Assembly: GCF_004138485.1 (NCBI RefSeq)
Contig: NZ_ML142848.1
Location: forward strand, 372,001-436,000
Direction: 5' to 3'
Length of the DNA stretch: 64,000 bases
From: Peristeroidobacter soli
GTDB lineage: Bacteria; Pseudomonadota; Gammaproteobacteria; Steroidobacterales; Steroidobacteraceae
Positions 37,901-46,448 of the stretch are shown here, in pieces. Each line of letters begins with the position of its first letter. Position 1 is the stretch's first letter. A program made the translations under genes and the position numbers. The notes under the pieces were generated by a model. The model was given only the letters and a program-made list of their open reading frames with translations, ran no database searches and was not told where the DNA came from.

Positions 37901-38840
37901 CTTCTGCAGAGACGGTGACCGGCGTCATCGCAACCCAATTGCCGTCGACGCGATAGCGCAGCGGATCGCTGGGATCCAGCGTGAGCTCGAACAACGTGAA
38001 GCGCTTGGCGTAGGAAACCGTGTGCGTCCAGGCCACATCCTTGTTGAAGCCCATGCCCACGACCGGCAGCGGCGGAATGGTCGAGCCCATGATGTCGACC
38101 TCGCCGGGAATGGTCAGGTGAATCTGGTAGAAGCGGTTCTCACCCTTCCAGGGAAAGTGCGGGTTGCCCAACAGCAGACCGCGGCCGTTGTCGGTGACCT
38201 CGCGGCCGAAGGCCCAACCGTTGCTGCCGAGTTGCGGCACCTCCATCTCGGCAAGCGAGGGCACGATGAACTGCCCAACGATTGCGGGCTTGTTCGGAGG
38301 CGCGGCGGCGACCAGCGCATCGGCCAGGCCGTAAGCGCTGGTGAGCACGACCTTCTCTGAAATGACCCGATACATATCATCGAGCGTCATCGGTCGCACC
38401 CAGGCGGCGTCACGGCAATCAGCCGGCCGCTGCGCCGGCGGCGTGACGGCAAGATAGCGGTTGTAGCCAGCCACGTATCCGCGCAACAGGTCCTTTACCG
38501 AAGGAGACATCCTGTCGAACTGCGCCCGGGCGGCATCGTCGATGCGATAGTAATAACGTGAGTAGAAGTCTTTCCGCAGGTTCCCTCCGCCCTGCCCCGC
38601 GCCGAAATACTTCGCCTGCTCGCCATTGACGGTGACCAGGTACCTCGCGAGCAAACATACGTTGTCAGTCGCGTGCGCGAATCCGAATCCATAGCCGAGC
38701 CCCGCATAGTCGGGGGACTTCACATGCACGACGCCGTACTGAGTGCGCGACAGCTCGACGCTCGGCGCGGCTGCCAAGCCCGAGCCGCAATACAGGACCG
38801 TGGCGAGCAAGGCCCGCGCTTTCCAGCAATTCCCCAACAT
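34929..38840 (-). CDS. Penicillin acylase (Ntn-hydrolase) fused to a class C beta-lactamase-like domain
   Basis: A 1303-residue secreted protein with two catalytic modules. A signal peptide (ARALLATVLYCGSGLAAA) is followed by a penicillin amidase/AHL-acylase domain; the autoproteolysis and nucleophile site is GSNGWAFG with Ser 206, after an alpha chain of about 180 residues. Typical beta-chain segments include GLLLGNPHFPW and NKDVAWTHTVS. From about residue 790 a serine beta-lactamase/DD-peptidase fold begins: SLSK with Ser 839 and Lys 842, YSN, and RHGGSMNG. A further C-terminal beta region of about 190 residues follows. The start ATG 38840 follows AGGGGAG by seven bases. It closes an operon with a TonB receptor, a beta-lactamase-like hydrolase and a D-aminoacylase. 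Hydrolysis of N-acyl, lactam or peptide-like compounds is inferred; I know no standard family with this fusion. Confidence 0.9.
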   Translation of the reverse strand: MLGNCWKARALLATVLYCGSGLAAAPSVELSRTQYGVVHVKSPDYAGLGYGFGFAHATDNVCLLARYLVTVNGEQAKYFGAGQGGGNLRKDFYSRYYYRIDDAARAQFDRMSPSVKDLLRGYVAGYNRYLAVTPPAQRPADCRDAAWVRPMTLDDMYRVISEKVVLTSAYGLADALVAAAPPNKPAIVGQFIVPSLAEMEVPQLGSNGWAFGREVTDNGRGLLLGNPHFPWKGENRFYQIHLTIPGEVDIMGSTIPPLPVVGMGFNKDVAWTHTVSYAKRFTLFELTLDPSDPLRYRVDGNWVAMTPVTVSAEVQGEDGKTGSRQHTFYETVFGPVLIVPSNGLKWTAATAYALGDVNRQNTDALDTWLNMAKARNVPELKAAAGAKAALPWVNTLAVDRNGDALYADYSRQPNVSAAMLADCKPSAAAAALADSEGIFVLDGARERCNWTRQPKVPGRGIIAASQLPTTTRVDYLANANDSYWLVNAKTRLQGRSPMNGPGAIEQGFRNRMQLFDIERRLAGTDGLAGSKLSRDAVKAMLFSNRNYAALLALDDLLKLCKQTSTATVADQAVDLAPACGVLSAWNRKDDPESRGVALFREFWSKAEKIPGLYAVPFDAADPVNTPRQLNIGNAEVAKQLLTALGGAVASLTDKGIALDASLSQLQTVTRNGRKIPIPGGDGGLGVLNAIRTAPLNKDGYDIVHGTSYLQIVTFDEHGPLVDGVLAYDQSVDPASPFYSPQVELFSRGQLYRFPFTAEQIRADAGYQSVALPDDRILHGATPAALDAAAPFADLDGASAPGCAVGTWQDGKQSFIDGFGLADVESGRRIGADTVFDAASLSKQFTAFAVLLLERERRLSLDDSIRKFVPDLGEYAQPVTIRHLLHHTGGLRDYVALSRIQNPPVTTKLDEARTIELLARQQAAETAPGTEYMYSNTGYFLLSRAVEKASGQRFGEFVAARVFRPLGMKDTSVGERPEVPRERLANSYMVAGGKVTVAGQMAFVSFIGAGDIRTTLTDLSKWAGNFWSGKVGGKALIERMSEVGVLANGTPTSYGAGLTNSTYRGLPVLRHGGSMNGFRHAFLVFPKQRFAVTVLCNRSDAGAGVRAEAVADAYLGASMLPRAAAAEIVTLQSAPSRVEIAAAQPGLYRNVAYGEYLQLERDGAGALRLRYRGSLLTPEPFAPKVYRTEPLQSWPIYLSFGPGRASMEYAGDLDHYELTTQWQPTDLARYAGDYRNDENGAQLRVGFENGKLSTELMGMKLPLLPGREGEFTAGRGAIAVPVTGPANWVELQMIGLRGLRFERR

Positions 38841-38859
38841 CCACCGACTCCCCTTGAAC

Positions 38860-40551
38860 CTACTGCATGACGGCGCGGCCGCGATGGCGCACGAAGCGAC
38901 CTGGCCTGGCGCCGGTGTGCTCGCCGTCCGCAAGCACCTGCACCCCATTGACGAAGACGTGGCGCATGCCGATTGCGTATCGATGCGGATCCGCGAACGT
39001 CGAACGATCGGCGATGGCCGCTGGCTCGAAGATCACCACGTCGGCGTAGCGCCCGACTTCGATCCGGCCACGATCTTCGATACCCAGCGTCTGCGCCGGC
39101 AGCGACGACAGGCGTCGCACGGCTTCTTCGAGCGACACGACCTTGTCCTCGCGAACGTACTTTCCCAGCACACGAGCGAAGGTTCCGTAAGCGCGGGGAT
39201 GCTCAGGCCCTTGCGACACCGCCGTTTCGACGGTCGGCGAACCCGCGTCCGAACCGAAACTCATCCAAGGCAACGAGATCGCGCGCCGGATGTTCTCTTC
39301 CGACATCAGGAAATACGCGACCTGCAGGCGACTGCCATCCTCGATCACCAGATCGATCACCGTATCTTCCACAGACGTGCCGCGCTCGCGAGCCACCGCA
39401 CCCAGCGTCTTGCCGACGATGGACTGCAGGCCGGGAGACTTCACACCGAGGATCAGCACATTCTCCGGCGAGCCCACATTGCGCAGTCGATTCGACCAGG
39501 TGGGTGTCGACGGCGCCTTCATCTCCTCCAGCAGTCGTGCGCGAACCGCCGGATCTTTCAATCGAGCGACCCAGGCATCGAGCCCACCGTCCTGCACCCA
39601 GGGCGGCATGGTCACATCGAGACCCGTGGCTGAGGCCGTGTACGGATACATGTCCGCAGTGATGCGCACTCCGGCCTTACGTGCGGCCTCGATCCTGTCG
39701 ATGACGATGTCGAGCTTGTTCCAGTTCGGCGCGCCGAGTGCTTTCAGATGATAGATCTCGGCGGGAACTCTTGCCGAGCGAGCGATCTCGATGACCTCCT
39801 CGACCGACTCCACCAAGCGGTCGCCCTCATCGCGAATGTGAGAAATGTAGATGCCACCGAACTCCGCCGCGGCCTTGGACAGCGCGATCAGCTCATCGGT
39901 ATTGGCGAACGTCGCGGGTGCATACGCAAGCGCAGAACTGACGCCGAACGCGCCCTCTTGCATGGCATCTCTCACCAACTGCTGCATGGCCTGCAGTTCT
40001 GTGGGAACAGCCGCGCGATTCGCAGCGCCAATGACATGCAGGCGCACCGTGGTTGCCCCGACGAAGGACGCGACGTTCGGTGACACGCCGCGCTTCTCCA
40101 GCAATTCCAGATATTGACCGAGTGTCGTCCAGCTCAGGTCGACGCCAAGCTTGCGCATGCGCGGACCGAACTGCTGCTTCATCGCGTCGTTCAGCGGTCC
40201 CATGGTCATGCCTTCGCCGAGCAGTTCCAGCGTCACGCCCTGACGGATGTCGCTTTGACTGTTGCCGTCGACCAGCAGCGAGTCGGTCGCCCAGCTGAGC
40301 ATGTTGATGAAGCCCGGCGCGACCGCCAGCCCGGCCGCGTTCACCGTTTGCTTCGCCGTCTTGTCGCGCAACTTTCCGATAGCAACGATCCGGTCGCCGC
40401 GCAGCCCGACATCGATCTTGCGACCGGGAGCACCGCTGCCGTCGTAGACGGTGCCGCCGCGAATGAGCACATCGAAATCTTCAGCTGCGGCGATCGATGC
40501 GGCGAGCATCAGCCACGCCGCCGCCAACGTCCGGAGCATCGATCTCATCAT
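38860..40551 (-). CDS. N-acyl-D-amino-acid deacylase-like amidohydrolase
   Basis: Secreted amidohydrolase of about 563 residues with a signal peptide (MLRTLAAAWLMLAASIAAA). It starts with FDVLIRGGTVYDGSG and the usual D-aminoacylase order VAPGFIN, YISHIRDEGD, EIYHLKALG, ADMYPYTAS and FGSDAGS. The first metal motif, normally HTH after PGFID, reads NMLSWA, so the HxH pair is missing while the later His and Asp residues remain; the same replacement occurs in a recognisable secreted subfamily. ATG 40551 (tandem ATG) lies ten bases after the stop of the preceding hydrolase gene. It probably removes acyl groups or cleaves D-residue amides in the periplasm beside the acylase fusion. Confidence 0.88.
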   Translation of the reverse strand: MMRSMLRTLAAAWLMLAASIAAAEDFDVLIRGGTVYDGSGAPGRKIDVGLRGDRIVAIGKLRDKTAKQTVNAAGLAVAPGFINMLSWATDSLLVDGNSQSDIRQGVTLELLGEGMTMGPLNDAMKQQFGPRMRKLGVDLSWTTLGQYLELLEKRGVSPNVASFVGATTVRLHVIGAANRAAVPTELQAMQQLVRDAMQEGAFGVSSALAYAPATFANTDELIALSKAAAEFGGIYISHIRDEGDRLVESVEEVIEIARSARVPAEIYHLKALGAPNWNKLDIVIDRIEAARKAGVRITADMYPYTASATGLDVTMPPWVQDGGLDAWVARLKDPAVRARLLEEMKAPSTPTWSNRLRNVGSPENVLILGVKSPGLQSIVGKTLGAVARERGTSVEDTVIDLVIEDGSRLQVAYFLMSEENIRRAISLPWMSFGSDAGSPTVETAVSQGPEHPRAYGTFARVLGKYVREDKVVSLEEAVRRLSSLPAQTLGIEDRGRIEVGRYADVVIFEPAAIADRSTFADPHRYAIGMRHVFVNGVQVLADGEHTGARPGRFVRHRGRAVMQ

Positions 40552-40561
40552 CGCGAGCCGT

Positions 40562-42256
40562 TCAGCGAACGAACGGCGCCACGCGTTCGAACACGGTTCC
40601 CCGCATCCCACCGCCGACGATGCGGAAGCCGGTCGGCTTGCCCGAAGGCTCGCGCACGAATTCGATGGAGCCCATCGGAATGTCGTCGGTGTCGTACCGA
40701 TCGGCGGTCACGGGGCTGAGGCGGATCGGTTTGGTCGACCAGATGGAGCGCGCGGTGAGCTGTCCGTCCTGAACGGTAAAGGTGTAAGTGATATCGACCT
40801 CACCGGTGCGATAGTCGCCCGTCAGCAATTGCAGATCCGCAAGCGTCGGCGAGACCGGAGGGATGCGTTCGTATCGATCGCCGGTATCCTCGCCCAGCGC
40901 GCCGACCAGACGGAAGCCGGTCACGGCACCGCGCTTGTCGCGATCGATCTTGAAATAGCGCAGTTCAGTGCCGAGGGTGCGTGAGAACACATCGTCCTTG
41001 CGCAGCTGAACGTCCGAGCTCGGCCAGCCAGTCGACAGCCACTGCAACTTGCCGTCCTTCTCGACGATGTCGGCGGCCCACAGATAGGGATTGAGATAGT
41101 GACCGACCAGTGCCTGCCGCTGCTTGGCCGTGGATTGAATGACCGGCGCGCCGCCGTCAACGATGGAGCGCGGTCCGGGCGCCGCACCGAGATAAAGCTC
41201 GACGATCTTGCGGGCAATGTCACCCAGATTGCGCTGTGAGTTGGCCAGCAACACCACGCCGAATCGTTCCTTCGGCAGGTATACCAGCGTGCTGCGGTAG
41301 GTGTAGTCGGAGCCATCGTGCGTGATGGCGGGATGGCCGGCGAAATCCTGGTTGAACAGACCGAACGCATAATTGATCGGCTTGCCGTCGCGGAGCTTGC
41401 CCGGCGTGAACACTCGTTCGATGAAAGCGGCATCGCCGACGCGAGGCTGATCGAAGTTGGCGAGCCACTTCATCATGTCAGTGACGCTCGAATGCAAACC
41501 CGTCGGACCGACCAGTTCCGAGCCCAGCACCGCGCGTCCCCAACCTTTGCCGCGTGGAGTGAAACCATCCGCCAGCTCCGGAATGATCTCGCTCGCATCG
41601 TCACGAAACAGCGTCTGCTTCATCCCCAGCGGCTCGAAGATGCGAGCGTCCGTGAACTGCCGCAGCGTCTGACCGCTCGCCGCCTGCACGATGGCCGCGA
41701 GCAACGTGTAGCCAGTGTTGTTGTAGCTGAAACGTGTCCCAGGCGGAGAAACCAATCCGCGCTGCCTCGCGATCAACGACAACGCCTGCTGCTGTTTGAG
41801 ATTGTCGTTACGGTAGCGCTGGGCCATCCAGAACATCATGTTCTGTTCCTTCAGCCCGCTCAGGTGATGAACCAGATCGCCGACAGTGATCGGCGCGCCG
41901 AAATCCGGCATCTGCGGCAGGTAGGTACGGATGTCGTCGTCCAGTTTCACCTTGCCATCGCGCACCAGCAGCGCGATGGCGAATGCCGTGAACTCTTTCG
42001 ACACGCTCGCCACATGAAACACGGTATGTTCCGTGATGGGAGCGTCGCGCCCGGGTATCGCGTTACCGTACCCATGGGCGTAGATCGTTTTTCCTTCGTG
42101 ATAGATGCCGACGGCGATGCCCGGCCCATCGGCCGTGACCTCGCCGAACAACGCATCGACCGCGCGCTGCTTGCTCTCGTCCTGAGCGGACGCGGATACG
42201 GCGAACGACAACCAGCACACCGCCAACAGCAGCGCACGCATCGACAACTTTCTCAT
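40562..42256 (-). CDS. Secreted serine hydrolase, beta-lactamase/class C family
   Basis: A 564-residue periplasmic or secreted protein. The signal peptide MRALLLAVCWLSFAVSASA precedes a beta-lactamase/DD-peptidase-like domain with HVASVSKEF (SxxK, Ser about 84), YNN and THDGS in place of KTG. A C-terminal beta-rich extension of about 200 residues contains two similar lipocalin-like stretches (LVGHYLNPYLW and LLTGDYRTGE). The ATG at 42256 lies 18 bases after the TonB receptor stop. In this context it is more likely an amide or ester hydrolase than a resistance enzyme. Confidence 0.9.
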   Translation of the reverse strand: MRKLSMRALLLAVCWLSFAVSASAQDESKQRAVDALFGEVTADGPGIAVGIYHEGKTIYAHGYGNAIPGRDAPITEHTVFHVASVSKEFTAFAIALLVRDGKVKLDDDIRTYLPQMPDFGAPITVGDLVHHLSGLKEQNMMFWMAQRYRNDNLKQQQALSLIARQRGLVSPPGTRFSYNNTGYTLLAAIVQAASGQTLRQFTDARIFEPLGMKQTLFRDDASEIIPELADGFTPRGKGWGRAVLGSELVGPTGLHSSVTDMMKWLANFDQPRVGDAAFIERVFTPGKLRDGKPINYAFGLFNQDFAGHPAITHDGSDYTYRSTLVYLPKERFGVVLLANSQRNLGDIARKIVELYLGAAPGPRSIVDGGAPVIQSTAKQRQALVGHYLNPYLWAADIVEKDGKLQWLSTGWPSSDVQLRKDDVFSRTLGTELRYFKIDRDKRGAVTGFRLVGALGEDTGDRYERIPPVSPTLADLQLLTGDYRTGEVDITYTFTVQDGQLTARSIWSTKPIRLSPVTADRYDTDDIPMGSIEFVREPSGKPTGFRIVGGGMRGTVFERVAPFVR

Positions 42257-42274
42257 GAACTGCTGCTCCGACCG

Positions 42275-44641
42275 TTACCAGCGATACCGCAACGTCGCGA
42301 GCACTGTGCGTCCATAACCGTAGAACACCGTGCCGTTGTAGAAGCCGGGCGTGAAATATTCCTTGTCGAGCAGGTTCGACACGTTCACCGACAGCGCATA
42401 CCCCCTCCAGGTATAATGCCCGGCCAGATCCACCAGCGTGTAGCCGTCGACACGAACGGAGTTGTCGGTGTTGTAGGTATCGGTCAAGTAACGCGCGCCA
42501 GCGCCGAGGTCCAGCGTGTGATCGGCACCGAGCGCGAAGGTGTAATCAGCCCACAGAGAAATGTTGTGCTCGGGAATGCCGAGCTGCTTCAAACCCACCG
42601 TGGAAATGCCATTGGCGGCCGGATTCGCCTTGGTGGTCTCGGCGTCGGTGTATGCATAGGCGGCGATCAGGTTGAGGGCTTCGGTCACTTTGGTACGTCC
42701 CTCGAGCTCGACGCCGCGGGAACGAACCTCACCCTGCTGCACGAAAAAGCCGGCATGAGCGGGATCGGGCGTCGAAACATTCGTCTGGGTCAGCTCGTAC
42801 ACCGCGAGTGTCAGCAGCGAGCCGGGATCGATCTGGTACTTCACACCGACTTCGATCTGTTTGCCTTCGGTGGGCTCGAACGGCCGGCCGCCGAAGCTGG
42901 TGCCGGGCAGCGGCTGAAAGGAGGTCGAATAGCTCGCATAAGGCGCCAAGCCAAGGGCGGTTTCATAGATGGCACCGACGCGGCCAGTGATCTTGTCGTC
43001 CTCCACGACCTGACGCACGTTCAGATTGCGAACCAGATTCTCGGTCCGAACTTCGTCGCGGCGCAGGCCGCCGGTGATCGACAGGCCCTGCCATTTCACC
43101 TGGTCCTGCAGATAGATGCCGGTCTGGTCCAGGCTGGAGGTTTGATTGATCGCGAGCGTCGGCGCCCAAACGATGGGCATGTCGTACACGGGAGCGAACA
43201 CATCGATGGCAGCGATGGTGCCGTTGCGCTGGACATTGTTACGACGATGCCACGCGTAGTCGATGCCGACCAGCACGGTGTTCTCGATCGCATCGCCATG
43301 CAACGACCAGGCGAGATTCGCGTCCGTGGTGAGTTGCTTCGAGTCGGCCACTCGATCCACGCCGAGCCGCGATTGCAACCGGTTGTTGGTGAGATTGCCG
43401 CTGGCAGTGGGTGACACGGCCTTCAGCCGGGTATCCGATTCGGAATAGCGCAACACCTGGTTGAAGCGCAGGCTGTCGGTGAAGCGGTGCTTGAATTCAT
43501 AGGCCGCGGCCTCGCCTTCCACTTCGAACAGATTCCAGCTCGGATCGCCCAGAAAACGATTCGCTGGAATCTGGCCGTTGGGATTGGGTCGCACCGTGCC
43601 AACGACCGGAAAGCTCTGCTCGCCACCGCTGCCTTCGGTTTTCAAATATTGCGTGAGCAGCGTGAGCTCGGTGCGCTCCGACGGCGCCCAGGTCAGCGCC
43701 GGCGCGGCGTAGATGCGATTGTCTTCGACGTAGTCGAACTGCGTGTCGGACTCGCGGCCGAGCGCGGTCATGCGATAGCGCCACTCGGCATCAGCATCGA
43801 TGGGCCCGCTGAAATCCGCGGCGCCCTGCAGACGATCGTGCGAGCCGCCCTGCACGACTAGCTCGCGCAGCGTCGTCTTGGTCGGACGCTTGGTGATCGC
43901 GTTGACCAGACCGCCGGGCGCGCCCTGTCCATACAGCACCGACGACGGTCCCTTCAGCAGCTCGATGCGTTCCAGGCCGTAGGTTTCCAGATCGCCGTCC
44001 AGGCCGTTGAACTGCTGTCGCAACCCGTCGCGAAACACGCTGCCCGCGGTGTTGTTGGAACGAAAGCCGCGCAGGTAGAAATCCTGCATGCCTTGTCCGC
44101 CGGGATAGTCACGAAACTTGATGCCGGAGCTATAGCTCAACGCCCCGTTCAAATCCTGCACGCCGCGCAGTTCCATTTCTTCCCGCGTCACCACCGACAG
44201 CGACTGTGACGTTTCCGTCACGCTCGCTTCAGTCTTGGTGGCGGTCACCACGATGAACTCGAGCATCTCTTCGGTATTCGCCGCGGCCGTCGGAGTGTTG
44301 ACTGCCTCGGGCCGTCGCAGGCTGACGGTGTTCGGGCCGGCGGGATGAACGTTCAATCGCGTTCCCTGCAACAGCGCATCGAGCGCCGCGGCCACCGACA
44401 TCTGACCTTGCACGCCCTGGGTCTGCAGCCCACGGACCAGCCCTGCCGACGCCATCACCTGAACGCCAGACTGCTGTGAGAACTCGATCAGTGCTGTCGC
44501 GAGCGACTGCGCACCGATGCGCAGCTCGACGATCCGCCCCAGAGCATCGGTCTCAGTCGCCGCCGCCGCGGCGGAAACAGTCCCAGGGGTCCCCGAAAAA
44601 ACACAGGCCAGAACGGCCATGCCTTGCCACGCCCGAACCAT
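42275..44641 (-). CDS. TonB-dependent transducer with N-terminal STN signalling domain (FecA/FpvA type)
   Basis: Outer-membrane receptor of 788 residues. After a signal peptide, an STN domain (ELRIGAQSLATALIEFSQQSG ... VQGQMSVAAALDALLQGT) precedes the TonB box region EFIVVTATK, the plug (YLRGFRSNNTAGSVFRDGLR; IELLKGPSSVLYGQGAPGG) and a barrel ending YGRTVLATLRYRW. The STN domain and the adjacent FecR and sigma factor make a cell-surface signalling cassette. Sequence style is that of ferric-siderophore receptors, yet the genes behind it are amide hydrolases, so the ligand may be a siderophore-like or peptide-like molecule. Ligand identity is inference. Confidence 0.94.
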   Translation of the reverse strand: MVRAWQGMAVLACVFSGTPGTVSAAAAATETDALGRIVELRIGAQSLATALIEFSQQSGVQVMASAGLVRGLQTQGVQGQMSVAAALDALLQGTRLNVHPAGPNTVSLRRPEAVNTPTAAANTEEMLEFIVVTATKTEASVTETSQSLSVVTREEMELRGVQDLNGALSYSSGIKFRDYPGGQGMQDFYLRGFRSNNTAGSVFRDGLRQQFNGLDGDLETYGLERIELLKGPSSVLYGQGAPGGLVNAITKRPTKTTLRELVVQGGSHDRLQGAADFSGPIDADAEWRYRMTALGRESDTQFDYVEDNRIYAAPALTWAPSERTELTLLTQYLKTEGSGGEQSFPVVGTVRPNPNGQIPANRFLGDPSWNLFEVEGEAAAYEFKHRFTDSLRFNQVLRYSESDTRLKAVSPTASGNLTNNRLQSRLGVDRVADSKQLTTDANLAWSLHGDAIENTVLVGIDYAWHRRNNVQRNGTIAAIDVFAPVYDMPIVWAPTLAINQTSSLDQTGIYLQDQVKWQGLSITGGLRRDEVRTENLVRNLNVRQVVEDDKITGRVGAIYETALGLAPYASYSTSFQPLPGTSFGGRPFEPTEGKQIEVGVKYQIDPGSLLTLAVYELTQTNVSTPDPAHAGFFVQQGEVRSRGVELEGRTKVTEALNLIAAYAYTDAETTKANPAANGISTVGLKQLGIPEHNISLWADYTFALGADHTLDLGAGARYLTDTYNTDNSVRVDGYTLVDLAGHYTWRGYALSVNVSNLLDKEYFTPGFYNGTVFYGYGRTVLATLRYRW

Positions 44642-44737
44642 CGCGCTCTCTCCCCGTTTGTTGTCTGCCAGGACCGGGCAATGCCCGGTCTTTGACAGTG
44701 AAACGAGTGAGCCGCGCCAGGTGGCACTACGATTTTT

Positions 44738-45730
44738 TTATCGTTTACGGATCAACCTGAATTCGCTCTCGCCGTTGGGCTGCAACTGAACGGGAAACTC
44801 GCCGGGCAGCGCCCGCAGCCATTCGTCTACCGACACCGCGAACACCGTGCCGGTGAACGCCAGCCCATCGGCCGCTCCTTGCTCCACGACCACGCGCCGG
44901 TGCGAATATCGATTGATGTCGGCCAGCACTGCGGCGAGCGGTTCATCGATGTATTCCAACCGGCCTTCCCGCCACGCCAGTGCGCGTGCCGGGTTGGTCG
45001 CGCGCACCGATGCCGCCGTGTTTTCGTCCGTCCAGCGGGCTTCGTTACCTGCGCTCACGCGCATCGAATCGGCGGCGATTTTCGGCAGCGGCTCGGCGGC
45101 GCGATAAATCTCGACCGTGCCTTCGTCGACCGTGACGATGACGCGATCGCCGGCACTGCGCACGTTGAACGCGGTACCCACGGCACGCACGCGACGATCG
45201 CCGACGCTGACGATGAACGGCCGCTGCGGATTCGGTTGCACGTCAAAGTACGCTTCGCCGCCGGGGCGCAGCTCGAGCAAACGTTGCTGCTCGGTGTAGC
45301 GCACGTCGACCGCCGACTTCGCGGCCAACTCGACCGTCGAACCATCGGGCAACGTCTTGCGCGAGACCGACACTGCGGCATCCGCGACGAGCCGTTCCGG
45401 CTGACGCGCCAGATACAACGACACGGCGATGCCGACCGCCGCCAGCGATGCCGCCAGTGCCATCATCCAGTGACGCCGAACCGGAGGCGATGCAACTTCG
45501 GGTTTACGTAGCGCCTGCAGTCGTGATGGCGCATCCGGCGCCTCCGCCAGCGCACCCACTCCCTGCCAGAAACTCTGTGCATCCTCGAACGCCTGGCGAT
45601 GGCGCTCATCGCTTTCGCACCACGCCAGCCAGGCCGCGAGATCCTGTTCGCTGAGCGAGTCTTCTTTCAACCGCACTACCCAGCGCGCTGCTTCATCCAT
45701 GATGCGTGCGTCTACGGACACGCTGCTCAT
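44738..45730 (-). CDS. FecR-family anti-sigma/transducer protein
   Basis: Inner-membrane sensor of about 330 residues. The N-terminal cytoplasmic part (ARWVVRLKEDSLSEQDLAAWLAWCESDERHR) resembles the sigma-binding FecR region, one membrane segment covers about residues 88-107 (MMALAASLAAVGIAVSLYLA), and the periplasmic FecR domain follows (LPDGSTVELAAKS; VRAVGTAFNVRSAGDRVIVTV; LEYIDEPLAAVLADINRYS). The start at 45730 overlaps the sigma factor stop (ATGA), and the TonB transducer begins 96 bases after its end. It should relay receptor occupancy to the sigma factor at 45727. Confidence 0.95.
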   Translation of the reverse strand: MSSVSVDARIMDEAARWVVRLKEDSLSEQDLAAWLAWCESDERHRQAFEDAQSFWQGVGALAEAPDAPSRLQALRKPEVASPPVRRHWMMALAASLAAVGIAVSLYLARQPERLVADAAVSVSRKTLPDGSTVELAAKSAVDVRYTEQQRLLELRPGGEAYFDVQPNPQRPFIVSVGDRRVRAVGTAFNVRSAGDRVIVTVDEGTVEIYRAAEPLPKIAADSMRVSAGNEARWTDENTAASVRATNPARALAWREGRLEYIDEPLAAVLADINRYSHRRVVVEQGAADGLAFTGTVFAVSVDEWLRALPGEFPVQLQPNGESEFRLIRKR

Positions 45731-46326
45731 GGCATCACCTGCATTCTGGCCGCGAGCGGCGACAGGCCTTTCAAGCGCAACTGGCAATACACCGCCGTCC
45801 GGCTGAGATAGCTGCGGACCATGCGTTTGTTCACGCCCAGCTCGGCGGCGATCTGTTCGGTGGACCAATCGTCGAAACGATGCAGGACGAACGCCCGTCG
45901 GTATTTCGGTGGCAACTCGTGCAGGGTCTTTTCGATGAAGGCCAGTTCCTCGGCCGCCATGAGCCGGCGCTCCGGACTCAATCCGTCCACCAGATCGGGG
46001 GCCGGCTCGCGATTGTCCAGCCGTGCGCGGGCGCCACGCTGGCGGGCGCGATCCACGGCGATATTCAACGCGGTCTTGAAGAGATAGGCGCGCAGGAACT
46101 CGACCGCAGCGGGGCGCTGCAACTGGAGCAGTCGAACGTAGGCCTCCTGCGCGACCTCGCGTGCCTCCTGCTCGTTGCCCAGCCGTGACATCAGGAATGC
46201 ATGCAGCGACCGGTTATGTTCGGCGAACAGCCGTGACAACACCTCGAAGCGAGGCGGCTCGCTGCTCTGTGGCAGCGGCGCGTCGGCGGGCAACAAAGGA
46301 TAGAGCGAAGGCATCAGGCGGTTCAT
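45727..46326 (-). CDS. FecI-like ECF sigma factor
   Basis: About 199 residues with region 2 (SRLGNEQEAREVAQEAYVRLL, FLRAYLFKTALNIAVDRAR) and region 4 (LHELPPKYRRAFVLHRFDDWSTEQIAAELGV, KRMVRSYLSRT). The start is taken as ATG 46326, two codons after a GTG that is also open. A TATACT box near 46357 on the minus strand could serve a basal promoter. It should direct transcription of the receptor and hydrolase operon when the transducer and FecR signal. Confidence 0.94.
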   Translation of the reverse strand: MNRLMPSLYPLLPADAPLPQSSEPPRFEVLSRLFAEHNRSLHAFLMSRLGNEQEAREVAQEAYVRLLQLQRPAAVEFLRAYLFKTALNIAVDRARQRGARARLDNREPAPDLVDGLSPERRLMAAEELAFIEKTLHELPPKYRRAFVLHRFDDWSTEQIAAELGVNKRMVRSYLSRTAVYCQLRLKGLSPLAARMQVMP

Positions 46327-46380
46327 CGGCACCCAGGACCTGTCGACGCCAGAAGTATAGGCCTGCTGAGTAACAGAATG

Positions 46381-46406
46381 CCCGGGCGCGCCGCTTAGCG
46401 CCCGGG
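46381..46406. terminator. Strong inverted repeat between hydrolase and sigma factor genes
   Basis: CCCGGGCGC, an 8-base loop and GCGCCCGGG form a perfect 9-base stem about 43 bases after the stop of the hydrolase at 46449-48032. No U-run follows, so it may be a weak terminator or an mRNA end barrier. Confidence 0.45.
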
Positions 46407-46448
46407 TGCCGAGCCTTTGCAGGGAGGGCTGTCAGCCCGCGGCCGGCA

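Noticed and set aside
36405-38360. Very long plus-strand open frame opposite the acylase fusion
   Set aside because: It is antisense to a protein with strong motifs, has Arg/His/Gln-rich shadow composition and no family signature. Similar long antisense frames at 41318-43414, 52878-54638 and 61125-62960 were left out for the same reason.
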